A stretch of 64,000 nucleotides of DNA, taken from positions 1,984,001-2,048,000 of the forward strand of contig NZ_JBHTIF010000001.1 in NCBI RefSeq assembly GCF_042677005.1, read 5' to 3'. Positions 48,141-59,006 of this stretch are shown piece by piece (positions within the stretch are counted from its first letter, which is position 1; each line of letters opens with the position of its first letter). This DNA comes from Lysobacter_I brunescens. GTDB lineage: Bacteria; Pseudomonadota; Gammaproteobacteria; Xanthomonadales; Xanthomonadaceae. The notes beneath the pieces are model-generated. The model saw nothing but the letters and a program-made list of their open reading frames with translations. It searched no databases and had not been told where the DNA came from. The position numbers and the translations under genes were made by a program.

Positions 48141-48908
48141 TTGCTGAACTGGTTGCGCGGGCTGCTGGCCCGACCCGAACCCCGGATCGATCCCGAACGC
48201 TGGCGCCGCGTGGCGACCGGCCTGCCGTGGGTCGCCGCACTCGACCCCGCGCGCGACGCGCGCCTCTGCACCCTGGCGGCCCGCTTCCTGGCCACCAAGG
48301 CGATCACCCCGGTCGACGGCCTGCAGCTCGACGACGACGACCGTTGCGCGCTGGCCGCCGTGTGCTGTCTGCCGCTGCTGGAGTTCGGCGCCGAAGGCCT
48401 GCATGGCTGGTCGGAGCTGATCGTCTATCCCGCTGCGTTCCGCGTCGAGCGTCGCCACACCGATGCTGGCGACATCGTCGGGCTGGACGTGGTCCATGAA
48501 GGCGAGGACGAACTGATCGGCGAAGCCTGGGACCACGGGCCGCTGGTGCTGTCCTGGGCCGACGTGCAGTCCGACATCGCCGATCCGACCGCTGGCTTCT
48601 GCGTCGCCGCGCACGAGATGGCGCACAAGCTCGACATCCTCGATGGCGCGATGGACGGCACGCCGCCGCTGCCGCGCGATTGGCAGCGGCGCTGGGCCCA
48701 CGATTTCCAGCGCGCCTACGATGCCTTCGTCGAAACGGTCGATGCCGGGCACGACACCGCGATCGACCCCTACGCCGCCGAGTGCCCCGAGGAATTCTTC
48801 GCGGTCTGCACCGAATACCACTTCAGCGATCCCGGCCTGCTGCGCAGCGCGTTCCCCGAGGTCGCCGCGCACCTCGCGCGTTTCTACGGACCGCCGCCGC
48901 TCGCCTGA
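48141..48908 (+). CDS. mtfA: Zinc metallopeptidase MtfA (M90)
   Basis: A 255-aa cytosolic peptidase. The zinc site HEMAH (H158, E159, H162) is followed by KLDILDG and a distal Glu in PEEFFAVCTEYHF, as in MtfA. In E. coli MtfA binds and inactivates the repressor Mlc, so it influences glucose-PTS gene control. The start is TTG 48141 with only a weak ribosome-binding site; length agrees with homologues. It ends 15 bp from the convergent phoQ gene. Confidence 0.9.
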   Translation: MLNWLRGLLARPEPRIDPERWRRVATGLPWVAALDPARDARLCTLAARFLATKAITPVDGLQLDDDDRCALAAVCCLPLLEFGAEGLHGWSELIVYPAAFRVERRHTDAGDIVGLDVVHEGEDELIGEAWDHGPLVLSWADVQSDIADPTAGFCVAAHEMAHKLDILDGAMDGTPPLPRDWQRRWAHDFQRAYDAFVETVDAGHDTAIDPYAAECPEEFFAVCTEYHFSDPGLLRSAFPEVAAHLARFYGPPPLA

Positions 48909-48923
48909 TCGCGTGCCGGCCGG

Positions 48924-50342
48924 TCAGAGCCCGGGCGGCAGTACCACTTCGAAACTGGCGCCGCCGAGTTCGTCCGAATCGCCGACGTTCAGTTCGCCGC
49001 GATAGCTGCGCACGATGTCCTGCACGATCGCCAGGCCGATGCCGTGGCCCTGCACGCGTTCGTCGCCGCGCACGCCGCGCTGCAGCACCAGCGCGATCCG
49101 GTCGTCGGGAATGCCCGGGCCATCGTCTTCCACCATCAGCACCAGCCCAGGTCGCCGGTTGGGGGCGGGCGCACCGGCGCGCGCGGTCAGCAGCACGCGC
49201 GAACGCGCCCACTTGAACGCGTTCTCCAGCAGGTTGCCGAGCAGTTCCTGCAGATCGCCCTTCTCGCCATAGAAACGCGCCTCCGGATCGATCTCGAACT
49301 CGCAGAGCACGCCCTTGGACGCGTAGACCTTCTCCAGCCCGCGCACGATCTCCTCGGCGTTCTCCTCGATCGGCAGCGGCGCGGCGAACAGCTTGTGGCC
49401 GCCGGATGCGGCGCGGCTGAGCTGGTAGCCCACCAGGTCGTTCATGCGCTTGAGCTGCTCGCCCAGTTCCGCGCGCAGTTCCGGGCCATCCGCGCCGTTC
49501 TCCAGGCGCGTGCGCAGCACCGCCAGCGGCGTCTTCAGGCTGTGCGCCAGATCGGCCAGGATGTTGCGCTGCCGCTCCAGGTTCTCGCGCTCGCTTTCGA
49601 TGAAGGCGTTGATGCTTTCGGTCAGCGGCTCCAGTTCGCGCGGATGGCGCTCGCTCATCCGCGTGGCGATGCCGCGCTGCACGCGCTTGAGTTCCTCGAT
49701 CACCCGGCGCAGCGGATGCAGGCTCCAGCGCAGGATCACCATCTGCAGCAGCAGCAGGATCGAGGCCGCGCCGCCGAGATAGCCCCACAGCGCGCGCCGG
49801 AACACGGTGAGCTGGTTCTGCAGTCGCGCCGTGTCTTCCAGCACGTAGATCGTGTAGGGCACTTCGTCGGACATGTCGTCGCCCGGCCAGACCATGCCGT
49901 AGCCGTAGCGATAGGCCTGGCTCACTTCGCCGTTCGAGCGGACCAGCGTCAGCGGCCCCTCGAAGGTCTGTTCGCCGGCGCCGAGCATGCGGACCTCGGG
50001 CAGTTCCGGGCCCTGCGCCGAATCCGATTCCCACAGCACGAACGGCAGGACGATCTGCGCGTACAGGCCGCTGCCGGGCCGCTTCAACCGCGGATCGGGC
50101 AGCTTGTCGTCGAACGGCGGAACCAGGTCGCCGCCGCGGCTGAATTCAGTCTCGCGGGCGAAATCGAGCGCGTAATCGCGCAGGCGGTCGCTCAGGACGT
50201 TCTCGGCGGTGCTCAGGAAGGCCCGGTCCAGCGCATAGCCGGCCAGCGCGAGGAAGGCGACGAGGCCCAGGCTGGCGGCGAGCAGCTGGCGGGTCTGCAG
50301 GGAGCGCGGACGCCAGCGGGAGAGTCGATCACGCGAGGGCAT
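48924..50342 (-). CDS. phoQ: Two-component sensor histidine kinase PhoQ
   Basis: A 472-aa membrane sensor kinase: two transmembrane helices (near residues 20-40 and 185-210) bracket a periplasmic domain of about 145 residues, followed by HAMP, the HisKA motif LAHSLKTPLAVLRTRLE (phospho-His about 265) and HATPase_c boxes (LLGNLLENAFKWA, VEDDGPGIPDD, GHGIGLAIVQDIV). Similar in order and motifs to PhoQ of Xanthomonas, which responds to Mg2+ and other envelope cues. It is downstream of phoP with a 105-bp gap. Confidence 0.9.
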   Translation of the reverse strand: MPSRDRLSRWRPRSLQTRQLLAASLGLVAFLALAGYALDRAFLSTAENVLSDRLRDYALDFARETEFSRGGDLVPPFDDKLPDPRLKRPGSGLYAQIVLPFVLWESDSAQGPELPEVRMLGAGEQTFEGPLTLVRSNGEVSQAYRYGYGMVWPGDDMSDEVPYTIYVLEDTARLQNQLTVFRRALWGYLGGAASILLLLQMVILRWSLHPLRRVIEELKRVQRGIATRMSERHPRELEPLTESINAFIESERENLERQRNILADLAHSLKTPLAVLRTRLENGADGPELRAELGEQLKRMNDLVGYQLSRAASGGHKLFAAPLPIEENAEEIVRGLEKVYASKGVLCEFEIDPEARFYGEKGDLQELLGNLLENAFKWARSRVLLTARAGAPAPNRRPGLVLMVEDDGPGIPDDRIALVLQRGVRGDERVQGHGIGLAIVQDIVRSYRGELNVGDSDELGGASFEVVLPPGL

Positions 50343-50447
50343 GGCGAGGCGTCGTGCAGGTCATCTTGCAGGAACAAGGGGTGTCGGCAGCGCGAACGCC
50401 GGTCCGCTGCTGCGGCCGGCGTTCGCGGGCACTCGCCGATGCGTCGA

Positions 50448-51134
50448 TCAGGCTTCGCCGGTGCGTGCGATCGCGAAGCGGTAGCCGCGACCGCGCACGG
50501 TCTCGATCGGCTTGAGCGTGCCTTCCGGGTCGAGCTTCTTGCGCAGGCGGCCGATGAAGACCTCCAGCACGTTGGAATCGCGATCGAAATCCTGCTGGTA
50601 GATGTGCTCGGTCAAGTCGGCCTTCGACACCAGCTCGCCCGCGTGCATCATCAGGTACTCCAGCACCTTGTATTCGTAGCTGGTCAGGTCGACGTTGGCG
50701 CCATGCACGCTGACCGTCTGCGCGGCCAGGTCCAGGGTCACCGGGCCGCATTCCAGCGCCGGCTTGCTCCAGCCGGCGGCGCGGCGCACCAGCGCGTTGA
50801 TGCGCGCCAGCAGTTCCTCGACGTGGAAGGGCTTGACCAGGTAGTCGTCGGCGCCTTGCTTGAGGCCCTCGACCTTGTCCTGCCAGCTCGAACGCGCGGT
50901 CAGGATCAGCACCGGGAACTGCTTGCCTTCGTTGCGCAGCGCCTGGATCAGCTCCATGCCGGACATCTTCGGCAGGCCGAGGTCGATGATCGCCATGTCG
51001 AACGGCACTTCGCGGCCCAGGTAGAGCCCTTCTTCGCCGTCCTGGGCGGCATCCACCGCGAAGCCTTCGCGCTTCAGGCGCGCGGCCAGGGTCTCGCGCA
51101 GGGGGGCTTCGTCTTCGACCAGAAGGATTCGCAT
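50448..51134 (-). CDS. phoP: OmpR-family response regulator PhoP
   Basis: A 228-aa transcription factor: receiver domain (phospho-acceptor Asp in MAIIDLGLPKMSG, near residue 51; conserved Thr/Lys in LTARSS and YLVKPF) and C-terminal winged helix (TSYEYKVLEYLMMHAGELVS; VFIGRLRKKLD; TVRGRGYRF). Together with PhoQ and the upstream PepSY gene it forms the PhoPQ locus of Xanthomonadaceae. Start ATG 51134 is the conserved MRILLVEDE. Confidence 0.94.
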   Translation of the reverse strand: MRILLVEDEAPLRETLAARLKREGFAVDAAQDGEEGLYLGREVPFDMAIIDLGLPKMSGMELIQALRNEGKQFPVLILTARSSWQDKVEGLKQGADDYLVKPFHVEELLARINALVRRAAGWSKPALECGPVTLDLAAQTVSVHGANVDLTSYEYKVLEYLMMHAGELVSKADLTEHIYQQDFDRDSNVLEVFIGRLRKKLDPEGTLKPIETVRGRGYRFAIARTGEA

Positions 51135-51319
51135 CGATCACTCCATCGCCGACAGGAGGCCGGCTTTCTTGTTCAGGATTGCAGGATAGCCGCGCGGGGC
51201 GCTGTGCCGGTCATTCCCCGGCCGGCTCGTTCATATTTCGCTTAATCGCTGTCGGATCAGACACATCCGCATATCCGGGGAGGTTCGGGTGGCGGGGCGC
51301 CTCACGGCCGCCAAACGAA

Positions 51320-51345
51320 GACAGGCGAGCCGGGGCTCGCCTGTC
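51320..51345 (-). terminator. Terminator after the PepSY gene
   Basis: Perfect 11-bp stem (gacaggcgagc / gctcgcctgtc) with a 4-nt loop, 22 bp past the stop codon on the minus strand, followed by ttcgtttgg. It would separate the PepSY gene from phoP. Confidence 0.65.
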
Positions 51346-51367
51346 GGGATGGGGAAAAGGGCCGACG

Positions 51368-51724
51368 TCAGTCGTCGTTGCGCGGCCGCGGAGGCCGGTC
51401 GTCGTTGCGCCGCTGCGTGGGGGCGGGCTCGTCCATGTAGATGCGCACACGGCCTTCGTCGTCGAGCACCTTGATCCGGTTCACGTCGCGGCCGTCGTAT
51501 TGCATGCGTTCGGCGCTCAGCACCTGGCCGCGATTGGCGCGTTCGATGCGGCGCACGGCGTCGGACAGGTGGCGGCTGTCTTCGGAACGGGTGCGGTCCT
51601 GCGGCGACGGGCGGTCGTCGCGGTCCCGGTCGCGCTGCTGGGCCATGGCGGCCGGGGCGGCGAGGGCGACGACGATCGCGACGGCGAGGGCATTGGACAA
51701 CGGGAAACGGCGGACAAGCGACAT
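51368..51724 (-). CDS. Exported PepSY-domain-like protein
   Basis: A 118-aa periplasmic protein: signal peptide (to AAPAAMAQ), an Asp/Arg-rich stretch (RDRDRDDRPSPQDRT), and a single PepSY-like unit (LSDAVRRIERANRGQVLSAE, then VNRIKVLDDEGRVRIYMDEP), with a charged C-terminus. PepSY domains occur as protease propeptides and as modulators next to two-component systems. It is directly upstream of phoP on the same strand but separated by a hairpin, so co-regulation rather than one transcript is likely. Confidence 0.78.
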   Translation of the reverse strand: MSLVRRFPLSNALAVAIVVALAAPAAMAQQRDRDRDDRPSPQDRTRSEDSRHLSDAVRRIERANRGQVLSAERMQYDGRDVNRIKVLDDEGRVRIYMDEPAPTQRRNDDRPPRPRNDD

Positions 51725-51865
51725 ATCGGAGGCTCTGCTGCGGACGCACGGCGTTGCGGAGGGCTGGCCGTACTCTGGAGGGGCATTCTCGGCAGGGGGG
51801 GGTGAATCCGTCCTTAACTTTTTTTTACGCCATGCCGCAGGTTCACGTTGCGGATCGGGGCGTGG

Positions 51866-52777
51866 TCAGTAGATCTCGCCAACGCAGCAGCGCAGTGAGC
51901 CACCGGCGGCCTCGATGGCGTCCAGTTCGACGCTGCGGATCGCGAAACCGGCATCTGCGAGGGCGGCGCGCGAGGCGTCGCTCAGGCCGGCGGCGGCGGT
52001 GGCGCTCATCCAGACGCTCTCCGAGGACAGGGCGATGGCGTTGCCGGCGTAGGCTGCGCGTTCGGCGGCGGTCAGGCGGATCGCGTGCGGCGCATAGCAG
52101 GCGGCGATCGCATCCACGGCGGCCGGGTCGGCGAAACCGTCCGGGCAGATCAGCGCGGCGCGGCCGGCGAGGATCGCGAGGACCACGTTGGTGTGGTACT
52201 CGCTGGGCGCGAGGTCGAACATCAGCGTCGCGCGCAGGCCGAAGGCCTCGTGCATCAGGGCCGCGCCGGTTTCGTCGCAGCGTTCGGACAGGCCGCAGAA
52301 GCCCAGGCCGCGCGCGCGGTCGATGACCAGGGCGCCGGTCAGCTCGCAGGGATGTTCCTGGTGCGACAGGTCGACCTCGGCATAGCCCAGGGTGTCGCCG
52401 AAGAACTGGCGGATGTCGGAGCGGCCGGCCTCGCGCTGGCGCACGGCGTGGCGCATGCGGCCCACGACCAGGCGGCCGGCGGCGGTGCCGAAGACGTTGT
52501 TCGGGAACACCGCGTCGGGCATCGCGGGATCGCCGGAGAAGCAGATCGTCGGCAGCACGTCGGACAGCGCGCGCTGCAGTTCGCGATGCTGCGTGGAGGC
52601 GCGGACGGCGTCGAACGCGGCGGCATCGGCCATGTAGTGGTTGTCGGACGCCGATTCGATGGCGCGACCGAAGCCGTCGGGCGCGACCAGGAAGGCGGCG
52701 TTCGCGGTCGACGGGCCGAAGTCGGGCGCGCAGTGACGCGCGAAGTCGAGGAAAGCGTTGAAATCGCGGGTCAGCAT
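51866..52777 (-). CDS. ctlX: Arginine deiminase-related hydrolase CtlX
   Basis: A 303-aa member of the amidinotransferase/deiminase fold. Motifs include MPDAVFPNNVFGT (substrate Asp/Asn), CDETGAALMHEA, PSEYHTNVVLAILAG (catalytic His region) and the C-terminal nucleophile Cys in GGSLRCCVGEIY. It resembles CtlX, reported to act in citrulline utilisation; substrate assignment is by similarity only. It ends the dusA-ctlX pair (16-bp gap). Confidence 0.8.
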   Translation of the reverse strand: MLTRDFNAFLDFARHCAPDFGPSTANAAFLVAPDGFGRAIESASDNHYMADAAAFDAVRASTQHRELQRALSDVLPTICFSGDPAMPDAVFPNNVFGTAAGRLVVGRMRHAVRQREAGRSDIRQFFGDTLGYAEVDLSHQEHPCELTGALVIDRARGLGFCGLSERCDETGAALMHEAFGLRATLMFDLAPSEYHTNVVLAILAGRAALICPDGFADPAAVDAIAACYAPHAIRLTAAERAAYAGNAIALSSESVWMSATAAAGLSDASRAALADAGFAIRSVELDAIEAAGGSLRCCVGEIY

Positions 52778-52793
52778 GGTGGCGTCGTGGTGC

Positions 52794-53828
52794 TCAGGCA
52801 GCAGGGGGACAGAAGACGAAGTCGTGCATGGCCGTCGCGGCGAGCGCCTGCTCGACCAGCGACCAGTCCGCGCCGGGGCGGTGCGCGCCTTCGCTGAGGA
52901 TCTGGCGGAACGCGCGGCCGCCGCGTTCGCCATGGAACAGGCCGAGGATGTGGCGTGCCATGTGTTTCAGGTAGACGCCGCGCGCCAGTTGACCTTCGAC
53001 GTAGGGCTTCCATGCGCGCAGCAGGTCGGCGCGCGACCGCGTTTCGCCGCCGAACCAGCGGATGTCGAGGCGATGCAGCAGGTAGGGATCGTGGTAGGCC
53101 GCGCGACCGAGCATGGCGCCATCGGTGTAGTCGAGGTGCGCTGTCGCTTCCTCGGCGTCGGCGATGCCGCCGTTGACGATGACCTGAAGGTCCGGACGCT
53201 CGCGCTTCAGCCGGTAGGCCCAGTCGTAGCGCAGCGGCGGAACTTCGCGGTTTTCCTTCGGCGACAGGCCCTTGAGCCAGGCGTTGCGTGCGTGCACCAC
53301 GAACAGGTTGCAGCCGGCATCGGCGATGGCGTCGACGAAGGCGCGGAAGCGGTCCCATTCGTGGTCGTCGTCGACGCCGAGCCGGCACTTCACCGTGATC
53401 GGCGTGTCCGGCGCGGCCTCGATCATGGCGGCGACGCAGTCGGCGACCAGGGTCGGCTCGCGCATCAGGCAGGCACCGAAGCGCCCGGCCTGCACGCGGT
53501 CCGAGGGGCAGCCGCAGTTGAGGTTGATCTCGTCGAAGCCATGGTCCGCGCCGATGCGCGCGGCCTTCGCGAGCAGGTGCGGGTCGCTGCCGCCGAGCTG
53601 CAGCGCGACCGGATGCTGGCTGTCGTCCTTGCCCAGCAGCTTCTCGCGGCCTTTCTCGTCCGCCGTGCCGTGGATCACCGCGTTGGCGTGCACCATCTCC
53701 GTGTAGAGCCGGGCGTGCGGCGCGAGCAGGCGATGGAAGTTGCGGCAGTGGGTATCGGTCCAGTCCATCATCGGCGCCACGGACAAGCGCAGGTGTTCGG
53801 CGGCGATGCTGGCGGAGCGGCTGGACAT
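52794..53828 (-). CDS. dusA: tRNA-dihydrouridine(20/20a) synthase
   Basis: A 344-aa FMN enzyme reducing uridine 20/20a in the tRNA D-loop. Family motifs are VAPMMDWTDTHCRNFHR, LQLGGSDP, INLNCGCPSDRVQAGRFGACLM (catalytic Cys), VKCRLGVDD, VVHARNAWLKGLSPKENREV and GRAAYHDPYLL. The length and the KGLSPKENRE loop specify the DusA subgroup. It diverges from the dioxygenase gene, ATG 53828. Confidence 0.93.
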   Translation of the reverse strand: MSSRSASIAAEHLRLSVAPMMDWTDTHCRNFHRLLAPHARLYTEMVHANAVIHGTADEKGREKLLGKDDSQHPVALQLGGSDPHLLAKAARIGADHGFDEINLNCGCPSDRVQAGRFGACLMREPTLVADCVAAMIEAAPDTPITVKCRLGVDDDHEWDRFRAFVDAIADAGCNLFVVHARNAWLKGLSPKENREVPPLRYDWAYRLKRERPDLQVIVNGGIADAEEATAHLDYTDGAMLGRAAYHDPYLLHRLDIRWFGGETRSRADLLRAWKPYVEGQLARGVYLKHMARHILGLFHGERGGRAFRQILSEGAHRPGADWSLVEQALAATAMHDFVFCPPAA

Positions 53829-53924
53829 CCGGGCATTCTAACCGGCAACCCGCGCTCCGATTCGCGCGTGGACCGTATACGAGGCGGCGGCAGCGATGCC
53901 GCGCAACAGGCAGCGGCACCGAGA

Positions 53925-54809
53925 ATGAACGACACCCAGTATCGCAATATCACGGTTTGGCTGGTCGAGCAGATCCGCGCGGGGCAACCCTCGCACGTGC
54001 TGCTGCAGGCGATGTGCGATCGCGGCTGGCGGCGGGATGTCGCGATGGGGCTGATCGCGCAGGCGATGGGCCAACCTGCGGATCCCGGGGCCTCGCCTGC
54101 GACGGCGGCAGCGCCGGAGAGAGCAGAGTTGCATGGTGCGCCGGAGGTCGCGAAACCGATGCCCGTGCCCGCGATCGACGACGGCGCGCTGTATGTCGAT
54201 GTCGGTGACCGCCGCGTGCCGGTGCTGATGCACCTGCCGACGCCGCGGATCGTGCTGTTCGGGGATTTCCTGAGCAAACAGGAATGCGACCGGCTGATCG
54301 AGGCGGCGCGGCCGCGCATGCAGCGCTCGATGACTGCCGATCCGCGCACCGGCGAGACGATGGTCGACACGGTGCGCACCAGTCGCGGCATGTTCTTCCA
54401 TCGCGACGAGACGCCGCTGGTGCGCACGATCGAGGCGCGCATCGCGAAGCTGCTGCAGTGGCCGGTGTCCCATGGCGAACACCTGCAGGTGCTGCACTAC
54501 CGACCCGGCGACCGCTACGAGCCGCACTACGACTATTTCGATCCCACCCAGCCCGGCGCAGCGCCGCTGCTGGCGCGCGGCGGCCAGCGCGTCGCCACTT
54601 TCCTGATGTATCTGCGCGAGCCCGAGCGCGGCGGCGATACCACCTTCCCGGACCTCGGCCTGAGCTTCGCGCCGAAGCGCGGCAGCGCGCTGTTCTTCAG
54701 CTATCCCGTGCCCGACCCCTCGTCGAAGAGCCTGCACGGCGGCGCACCGGTGCAGTCCGGCGAAAAGTGGGTGGCGACCAAATGGCTGCGCGAGGGCGTG
54801 TTCGCGTGA
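53925..54809 (+). CDS. Prolyl 4-hydroxylase-like 2OG-Fe(II) oxygenase
   Basis: A 294-aa enzyme. The C-terminal 190 residues form a P4Hc domain with iron ligands in YEPHYDYFD (H-x-D) and SLHGGAPV (distal His), and the 2-oxoglutarate-binding Lys in GEKWVATKWLR. The N-terminal 100 residues are a small helical region (QYRNITVWLVEQIRAGQP) and a linker. The substrate is unknown; bacterial relatives hydroxylate proteins such as EF-Tu or peptides. ATG 53925. Confidence 0.87.
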   Translation: MNDTQYRNITVWLVEQIRAGQPSHVLLQAMCDRGWRRDVAMGLIAQAMGQPADPGASPATAAAPERAELHGAPEVAKPMPVPAIDDGALYVDVGDRRVPVLMHLPTPRIVLFGDFLSKQECDRLIEAARPRMQRSMTADPRTGETMVDTVRTSRGMFFHRDETPLVRTIEARIAKLLQWPVSHGEHLQVLHYRPGDRYEPHYDYFDPTQPGAAPLLARGGQRVATFLMYLREPERGGDTTFPDLGLSFAPKRGSALFFSYPVPDPSSKSLHGGAPVQSGEKWVATKWLREGVFA

Positions 54810-54836
54810 TCGTGCGATCGGCGATTCCGCCGCAAC

Positions 54837-56108
54837 TCAGCGCCTGAGTTTCCAGAAGGTCGCGCCGGACACGTCGGTCGCGGGCTTCAGTCGCGATGCC
54901 GTGACCTTGGCCTTGCCATGCAGCATCAATTCGCGCATGTGGTACAGCAGCGATTCGGCCTGCGCGAAGTACGAGTGGCCGAGCAGGTCGAGATCGAAGT
55001 CCGGCACCGCGATGGTGTCCACGCCCTGTGCGACGGTGTAGGGCTCGAAATAGCCGGCGCGCGCCGCCTGGTGCAGTTCCGAGGACACGTGCACGGGCAG
55101 GTCGGCATCGGAAGCGTAGAGCGTGGTGCGCGCGGCGTGTTCGCCGTAGAGCGCGGCCAGGTCCAGGAACAGGTCGCGGTCCACGTCCGGTGCGGCCAGG
55201 AAGATCTGGTCGAACTTCACCTTGCCGCGCGTCTGCGCATTCGCCGCGATGCGCTGCAGGGCGCGGAGCAGGCCGCGATTGCCCATGCTGTGCGCGATCA
55301 GGTGCAGTTTCCGCGCGCCGACCTCGGCGGCGAAATCGACGAGGAAGTCGGTGATCGCACGCTCGCTGGCCTCGATGCAGGCCTCGTCGACCGGATAATC
55401 GATCACGTTGCCGCGCGAGGGCCAGCTGAAGAAGGCGGTGGCGCCCGGCACATCGAGGTCCACGCCGATCTGCGCAGCACGAATCGCAGCCTCCTCGAAC
55501 GTGACGTTGAAGCCGTGGATGAAGACCAGTGCGTGCGTCTCGTCGCCGGCAGCGGCGGCGTCGCGCAGCGTCTGCCGCAGTTCCTCCAGCCACGCCTGGT
55601 GCGACTGCGTGGCGGTGCCCTGGATGCGCAGGGTGTCGTCGCGCAGGTCGCGGCGCAGCAGCTTCTTCCAGAACGGCGTGCCGATTTCTCCGAAGCGATG
55701 CGCCTCCGGCACGAACACGTCCACCCGCCCGCGGGTGGTCTGACTGCTGCGCCGTGCGCCGAAGCTGCCGTCGGCCTCCTGCCGGCGATTGGTACCGAAC
55801 CACACCGGATAGACGATGTCCTCGTCCTGCGCCGCGTTGCGCGGATGCACGGCATCGCCCGGCATGGCCTTGTTGCCGTCCCGGAGGGTCCTGATGTCCC
55901 ACTCCAGCCGTTTGAGGTCCTTGCCAGCGGTTTGTGCCGCCTCCAGTTCGGCCAGCAGGGCCCGCACCTGGCGTTCCACCGCAGCGCGTTCCTGCCCGGC
56001 CTGGACCAGCTGCTGCTGGATCACGCGGGCCAGCTCCAGCGCGCGCGCACGATCGCCGGCGCGCACGGCGGTTTCGAGTTGCGCGAGAAGCTCGGTGAAC
56101 GTGCTCAT
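54837..56108 (-). CDS. DUF900 family alpha/beta hydrolase
   Basis: A 423-aa serine hydrolase-fold protein. An N-terminal coiled coil (about 1-75, rich in Ala, Arg, Glu and Gln) precedes the catalytic domain: DIVYPVWFGTNRR, ALVFIHGFNVTFEEA (oxyanion region), LHLIAHSMGNRGLL (nucleophile Ser in HSMGN) and a late Asp/His pair near PDFDLDLLGHSYF. No signal peptide, so cytoplasmic. Substrate unknown. ATG 56108 has GGAAGGG upstream and overrides longer in-frame options. Confidence 0.85.
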   Translation of the reverse strand: MSTFTELLAQLETAVRAGDRARALELARVIQQQLVQAGQERAAVERQVRALLAELEAAQTAGKDLKRLEWDIRTLRDGNKAMPGDAVHPRNAAQDEDIVYPVWFGTNRRQEADGSFGARRSSQTTRGRVDVFVPEAHRFGEIGTPFWKKLLRRDLRDDTLRIQGTATQSHQAWLEELRQTLRDAAAAGDETHALVFIHGFNVTFEEAAIRAAQIGVDLDVPGATAFFSWPSRGNVIDYPVDEACIEASERAITDFLVDFAAEVGARKLHLIAHSMGNRGLLRALQRIAANAQTRGKVKFDQIFLAAPDVDRDLFLDLAALYGEHAARTTLYASDADLPVHVSSELHQAARAGYFEPYTVAQGVDTIAVPDFDLDLLGHSYFAQAESLLYHMRELMLHGKAKVTASRLKPATDVSGATFWKLRR

Positions 56109-56285
56109 GCGGGTGCCCTTCCGGACAAGGCGGCGACGATCGGTTCGAATCCTGCGGACATGCCATCCTCCCTGTGAGCAGCCAGCCATGCGCGTGGCGG
56201 TGCGGGATGGCGTTGTCTCTGCCTACGGCACGCCCGATCCCCCTGCGGCCGAGCATACACAAGGGGGATGGGCAGGTGCAGGGGG

Positions 56286-56308
56286 GCGCCCGCGTCTGCG
56301 GCGGGCGC
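56286..56308 (-). terminator. Possible terminator after tex
   Basis: An 8-bp perfect stem (gcgcccgc / gcgggcgc) with a 7-nt loop lies just after the tex stop codon on the minus strand, without a T-run. Confidence 0.35.
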
Positions 56309-56314
56309 TGGCGA

Positions 56315-58720
<2,406 letters not shown>

Positions 58721-58831
58721 CGGGACTTCGCGGTTGAACGACTGAGGTCGGATTGTCACCGCGCTGGCTGTGCGCGTACAGGCTGGCGCCGGGGCGGGGG
58801 ATGTGCTGTGTTTCCGGAGAGGAAAGCCCCT

Positions 58832-58906
58832 CGTCATCCTCGCGCAAGCGAGGACCCAGCCATCAGTGGCGATCAAGCGTGGGTCCTCGCTTGCGCGAGG
58901 ATGACG
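58832..58906. repeat. 27-bp perfect inverted repeat, dispersed type
   Basis: The arms 58832-58858 (cgtcatcctcgcgcaagcga...) and 58880-58906 are perfect reverse complements over 27 bp around a 21-nt loop. The consensus (GTCATCC-CGC-AAGCG-GGA-CCA) is a widespread intergenic repeat of beta- and gammaproteobacteria. It lies between tex and the putA terminator. Confidence 0.8.
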
Positions 58907-58948
58907 ATGCTTTTGATGCTTCGCCAATACGGATGTGATCGAAGAAAA

Positions 58949-58978
58949 CGACACGGGCCGCATATGCGGCCCGTGTCG
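58949..58978 (-). terminator. Intrinsic terminator after putA
   Basis: A 30-bp perfect palindrome (cgacacgggccgcatatgcg...) 28 bp after the putA stop. On the minus strand it is followed by TTTTCTTC, as in a rho-independent terminator. Confidence 0.85.
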
Positions 58979-59006
58979 ATGACGCATGGAACGGTGTGGC
59001 GGCGAA

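Noticed and set aside
51818..51827. T-run suggesting a plus-strand terminator
   Set aside because: There is no hairpin before it and no plus-strand gene to terminate.
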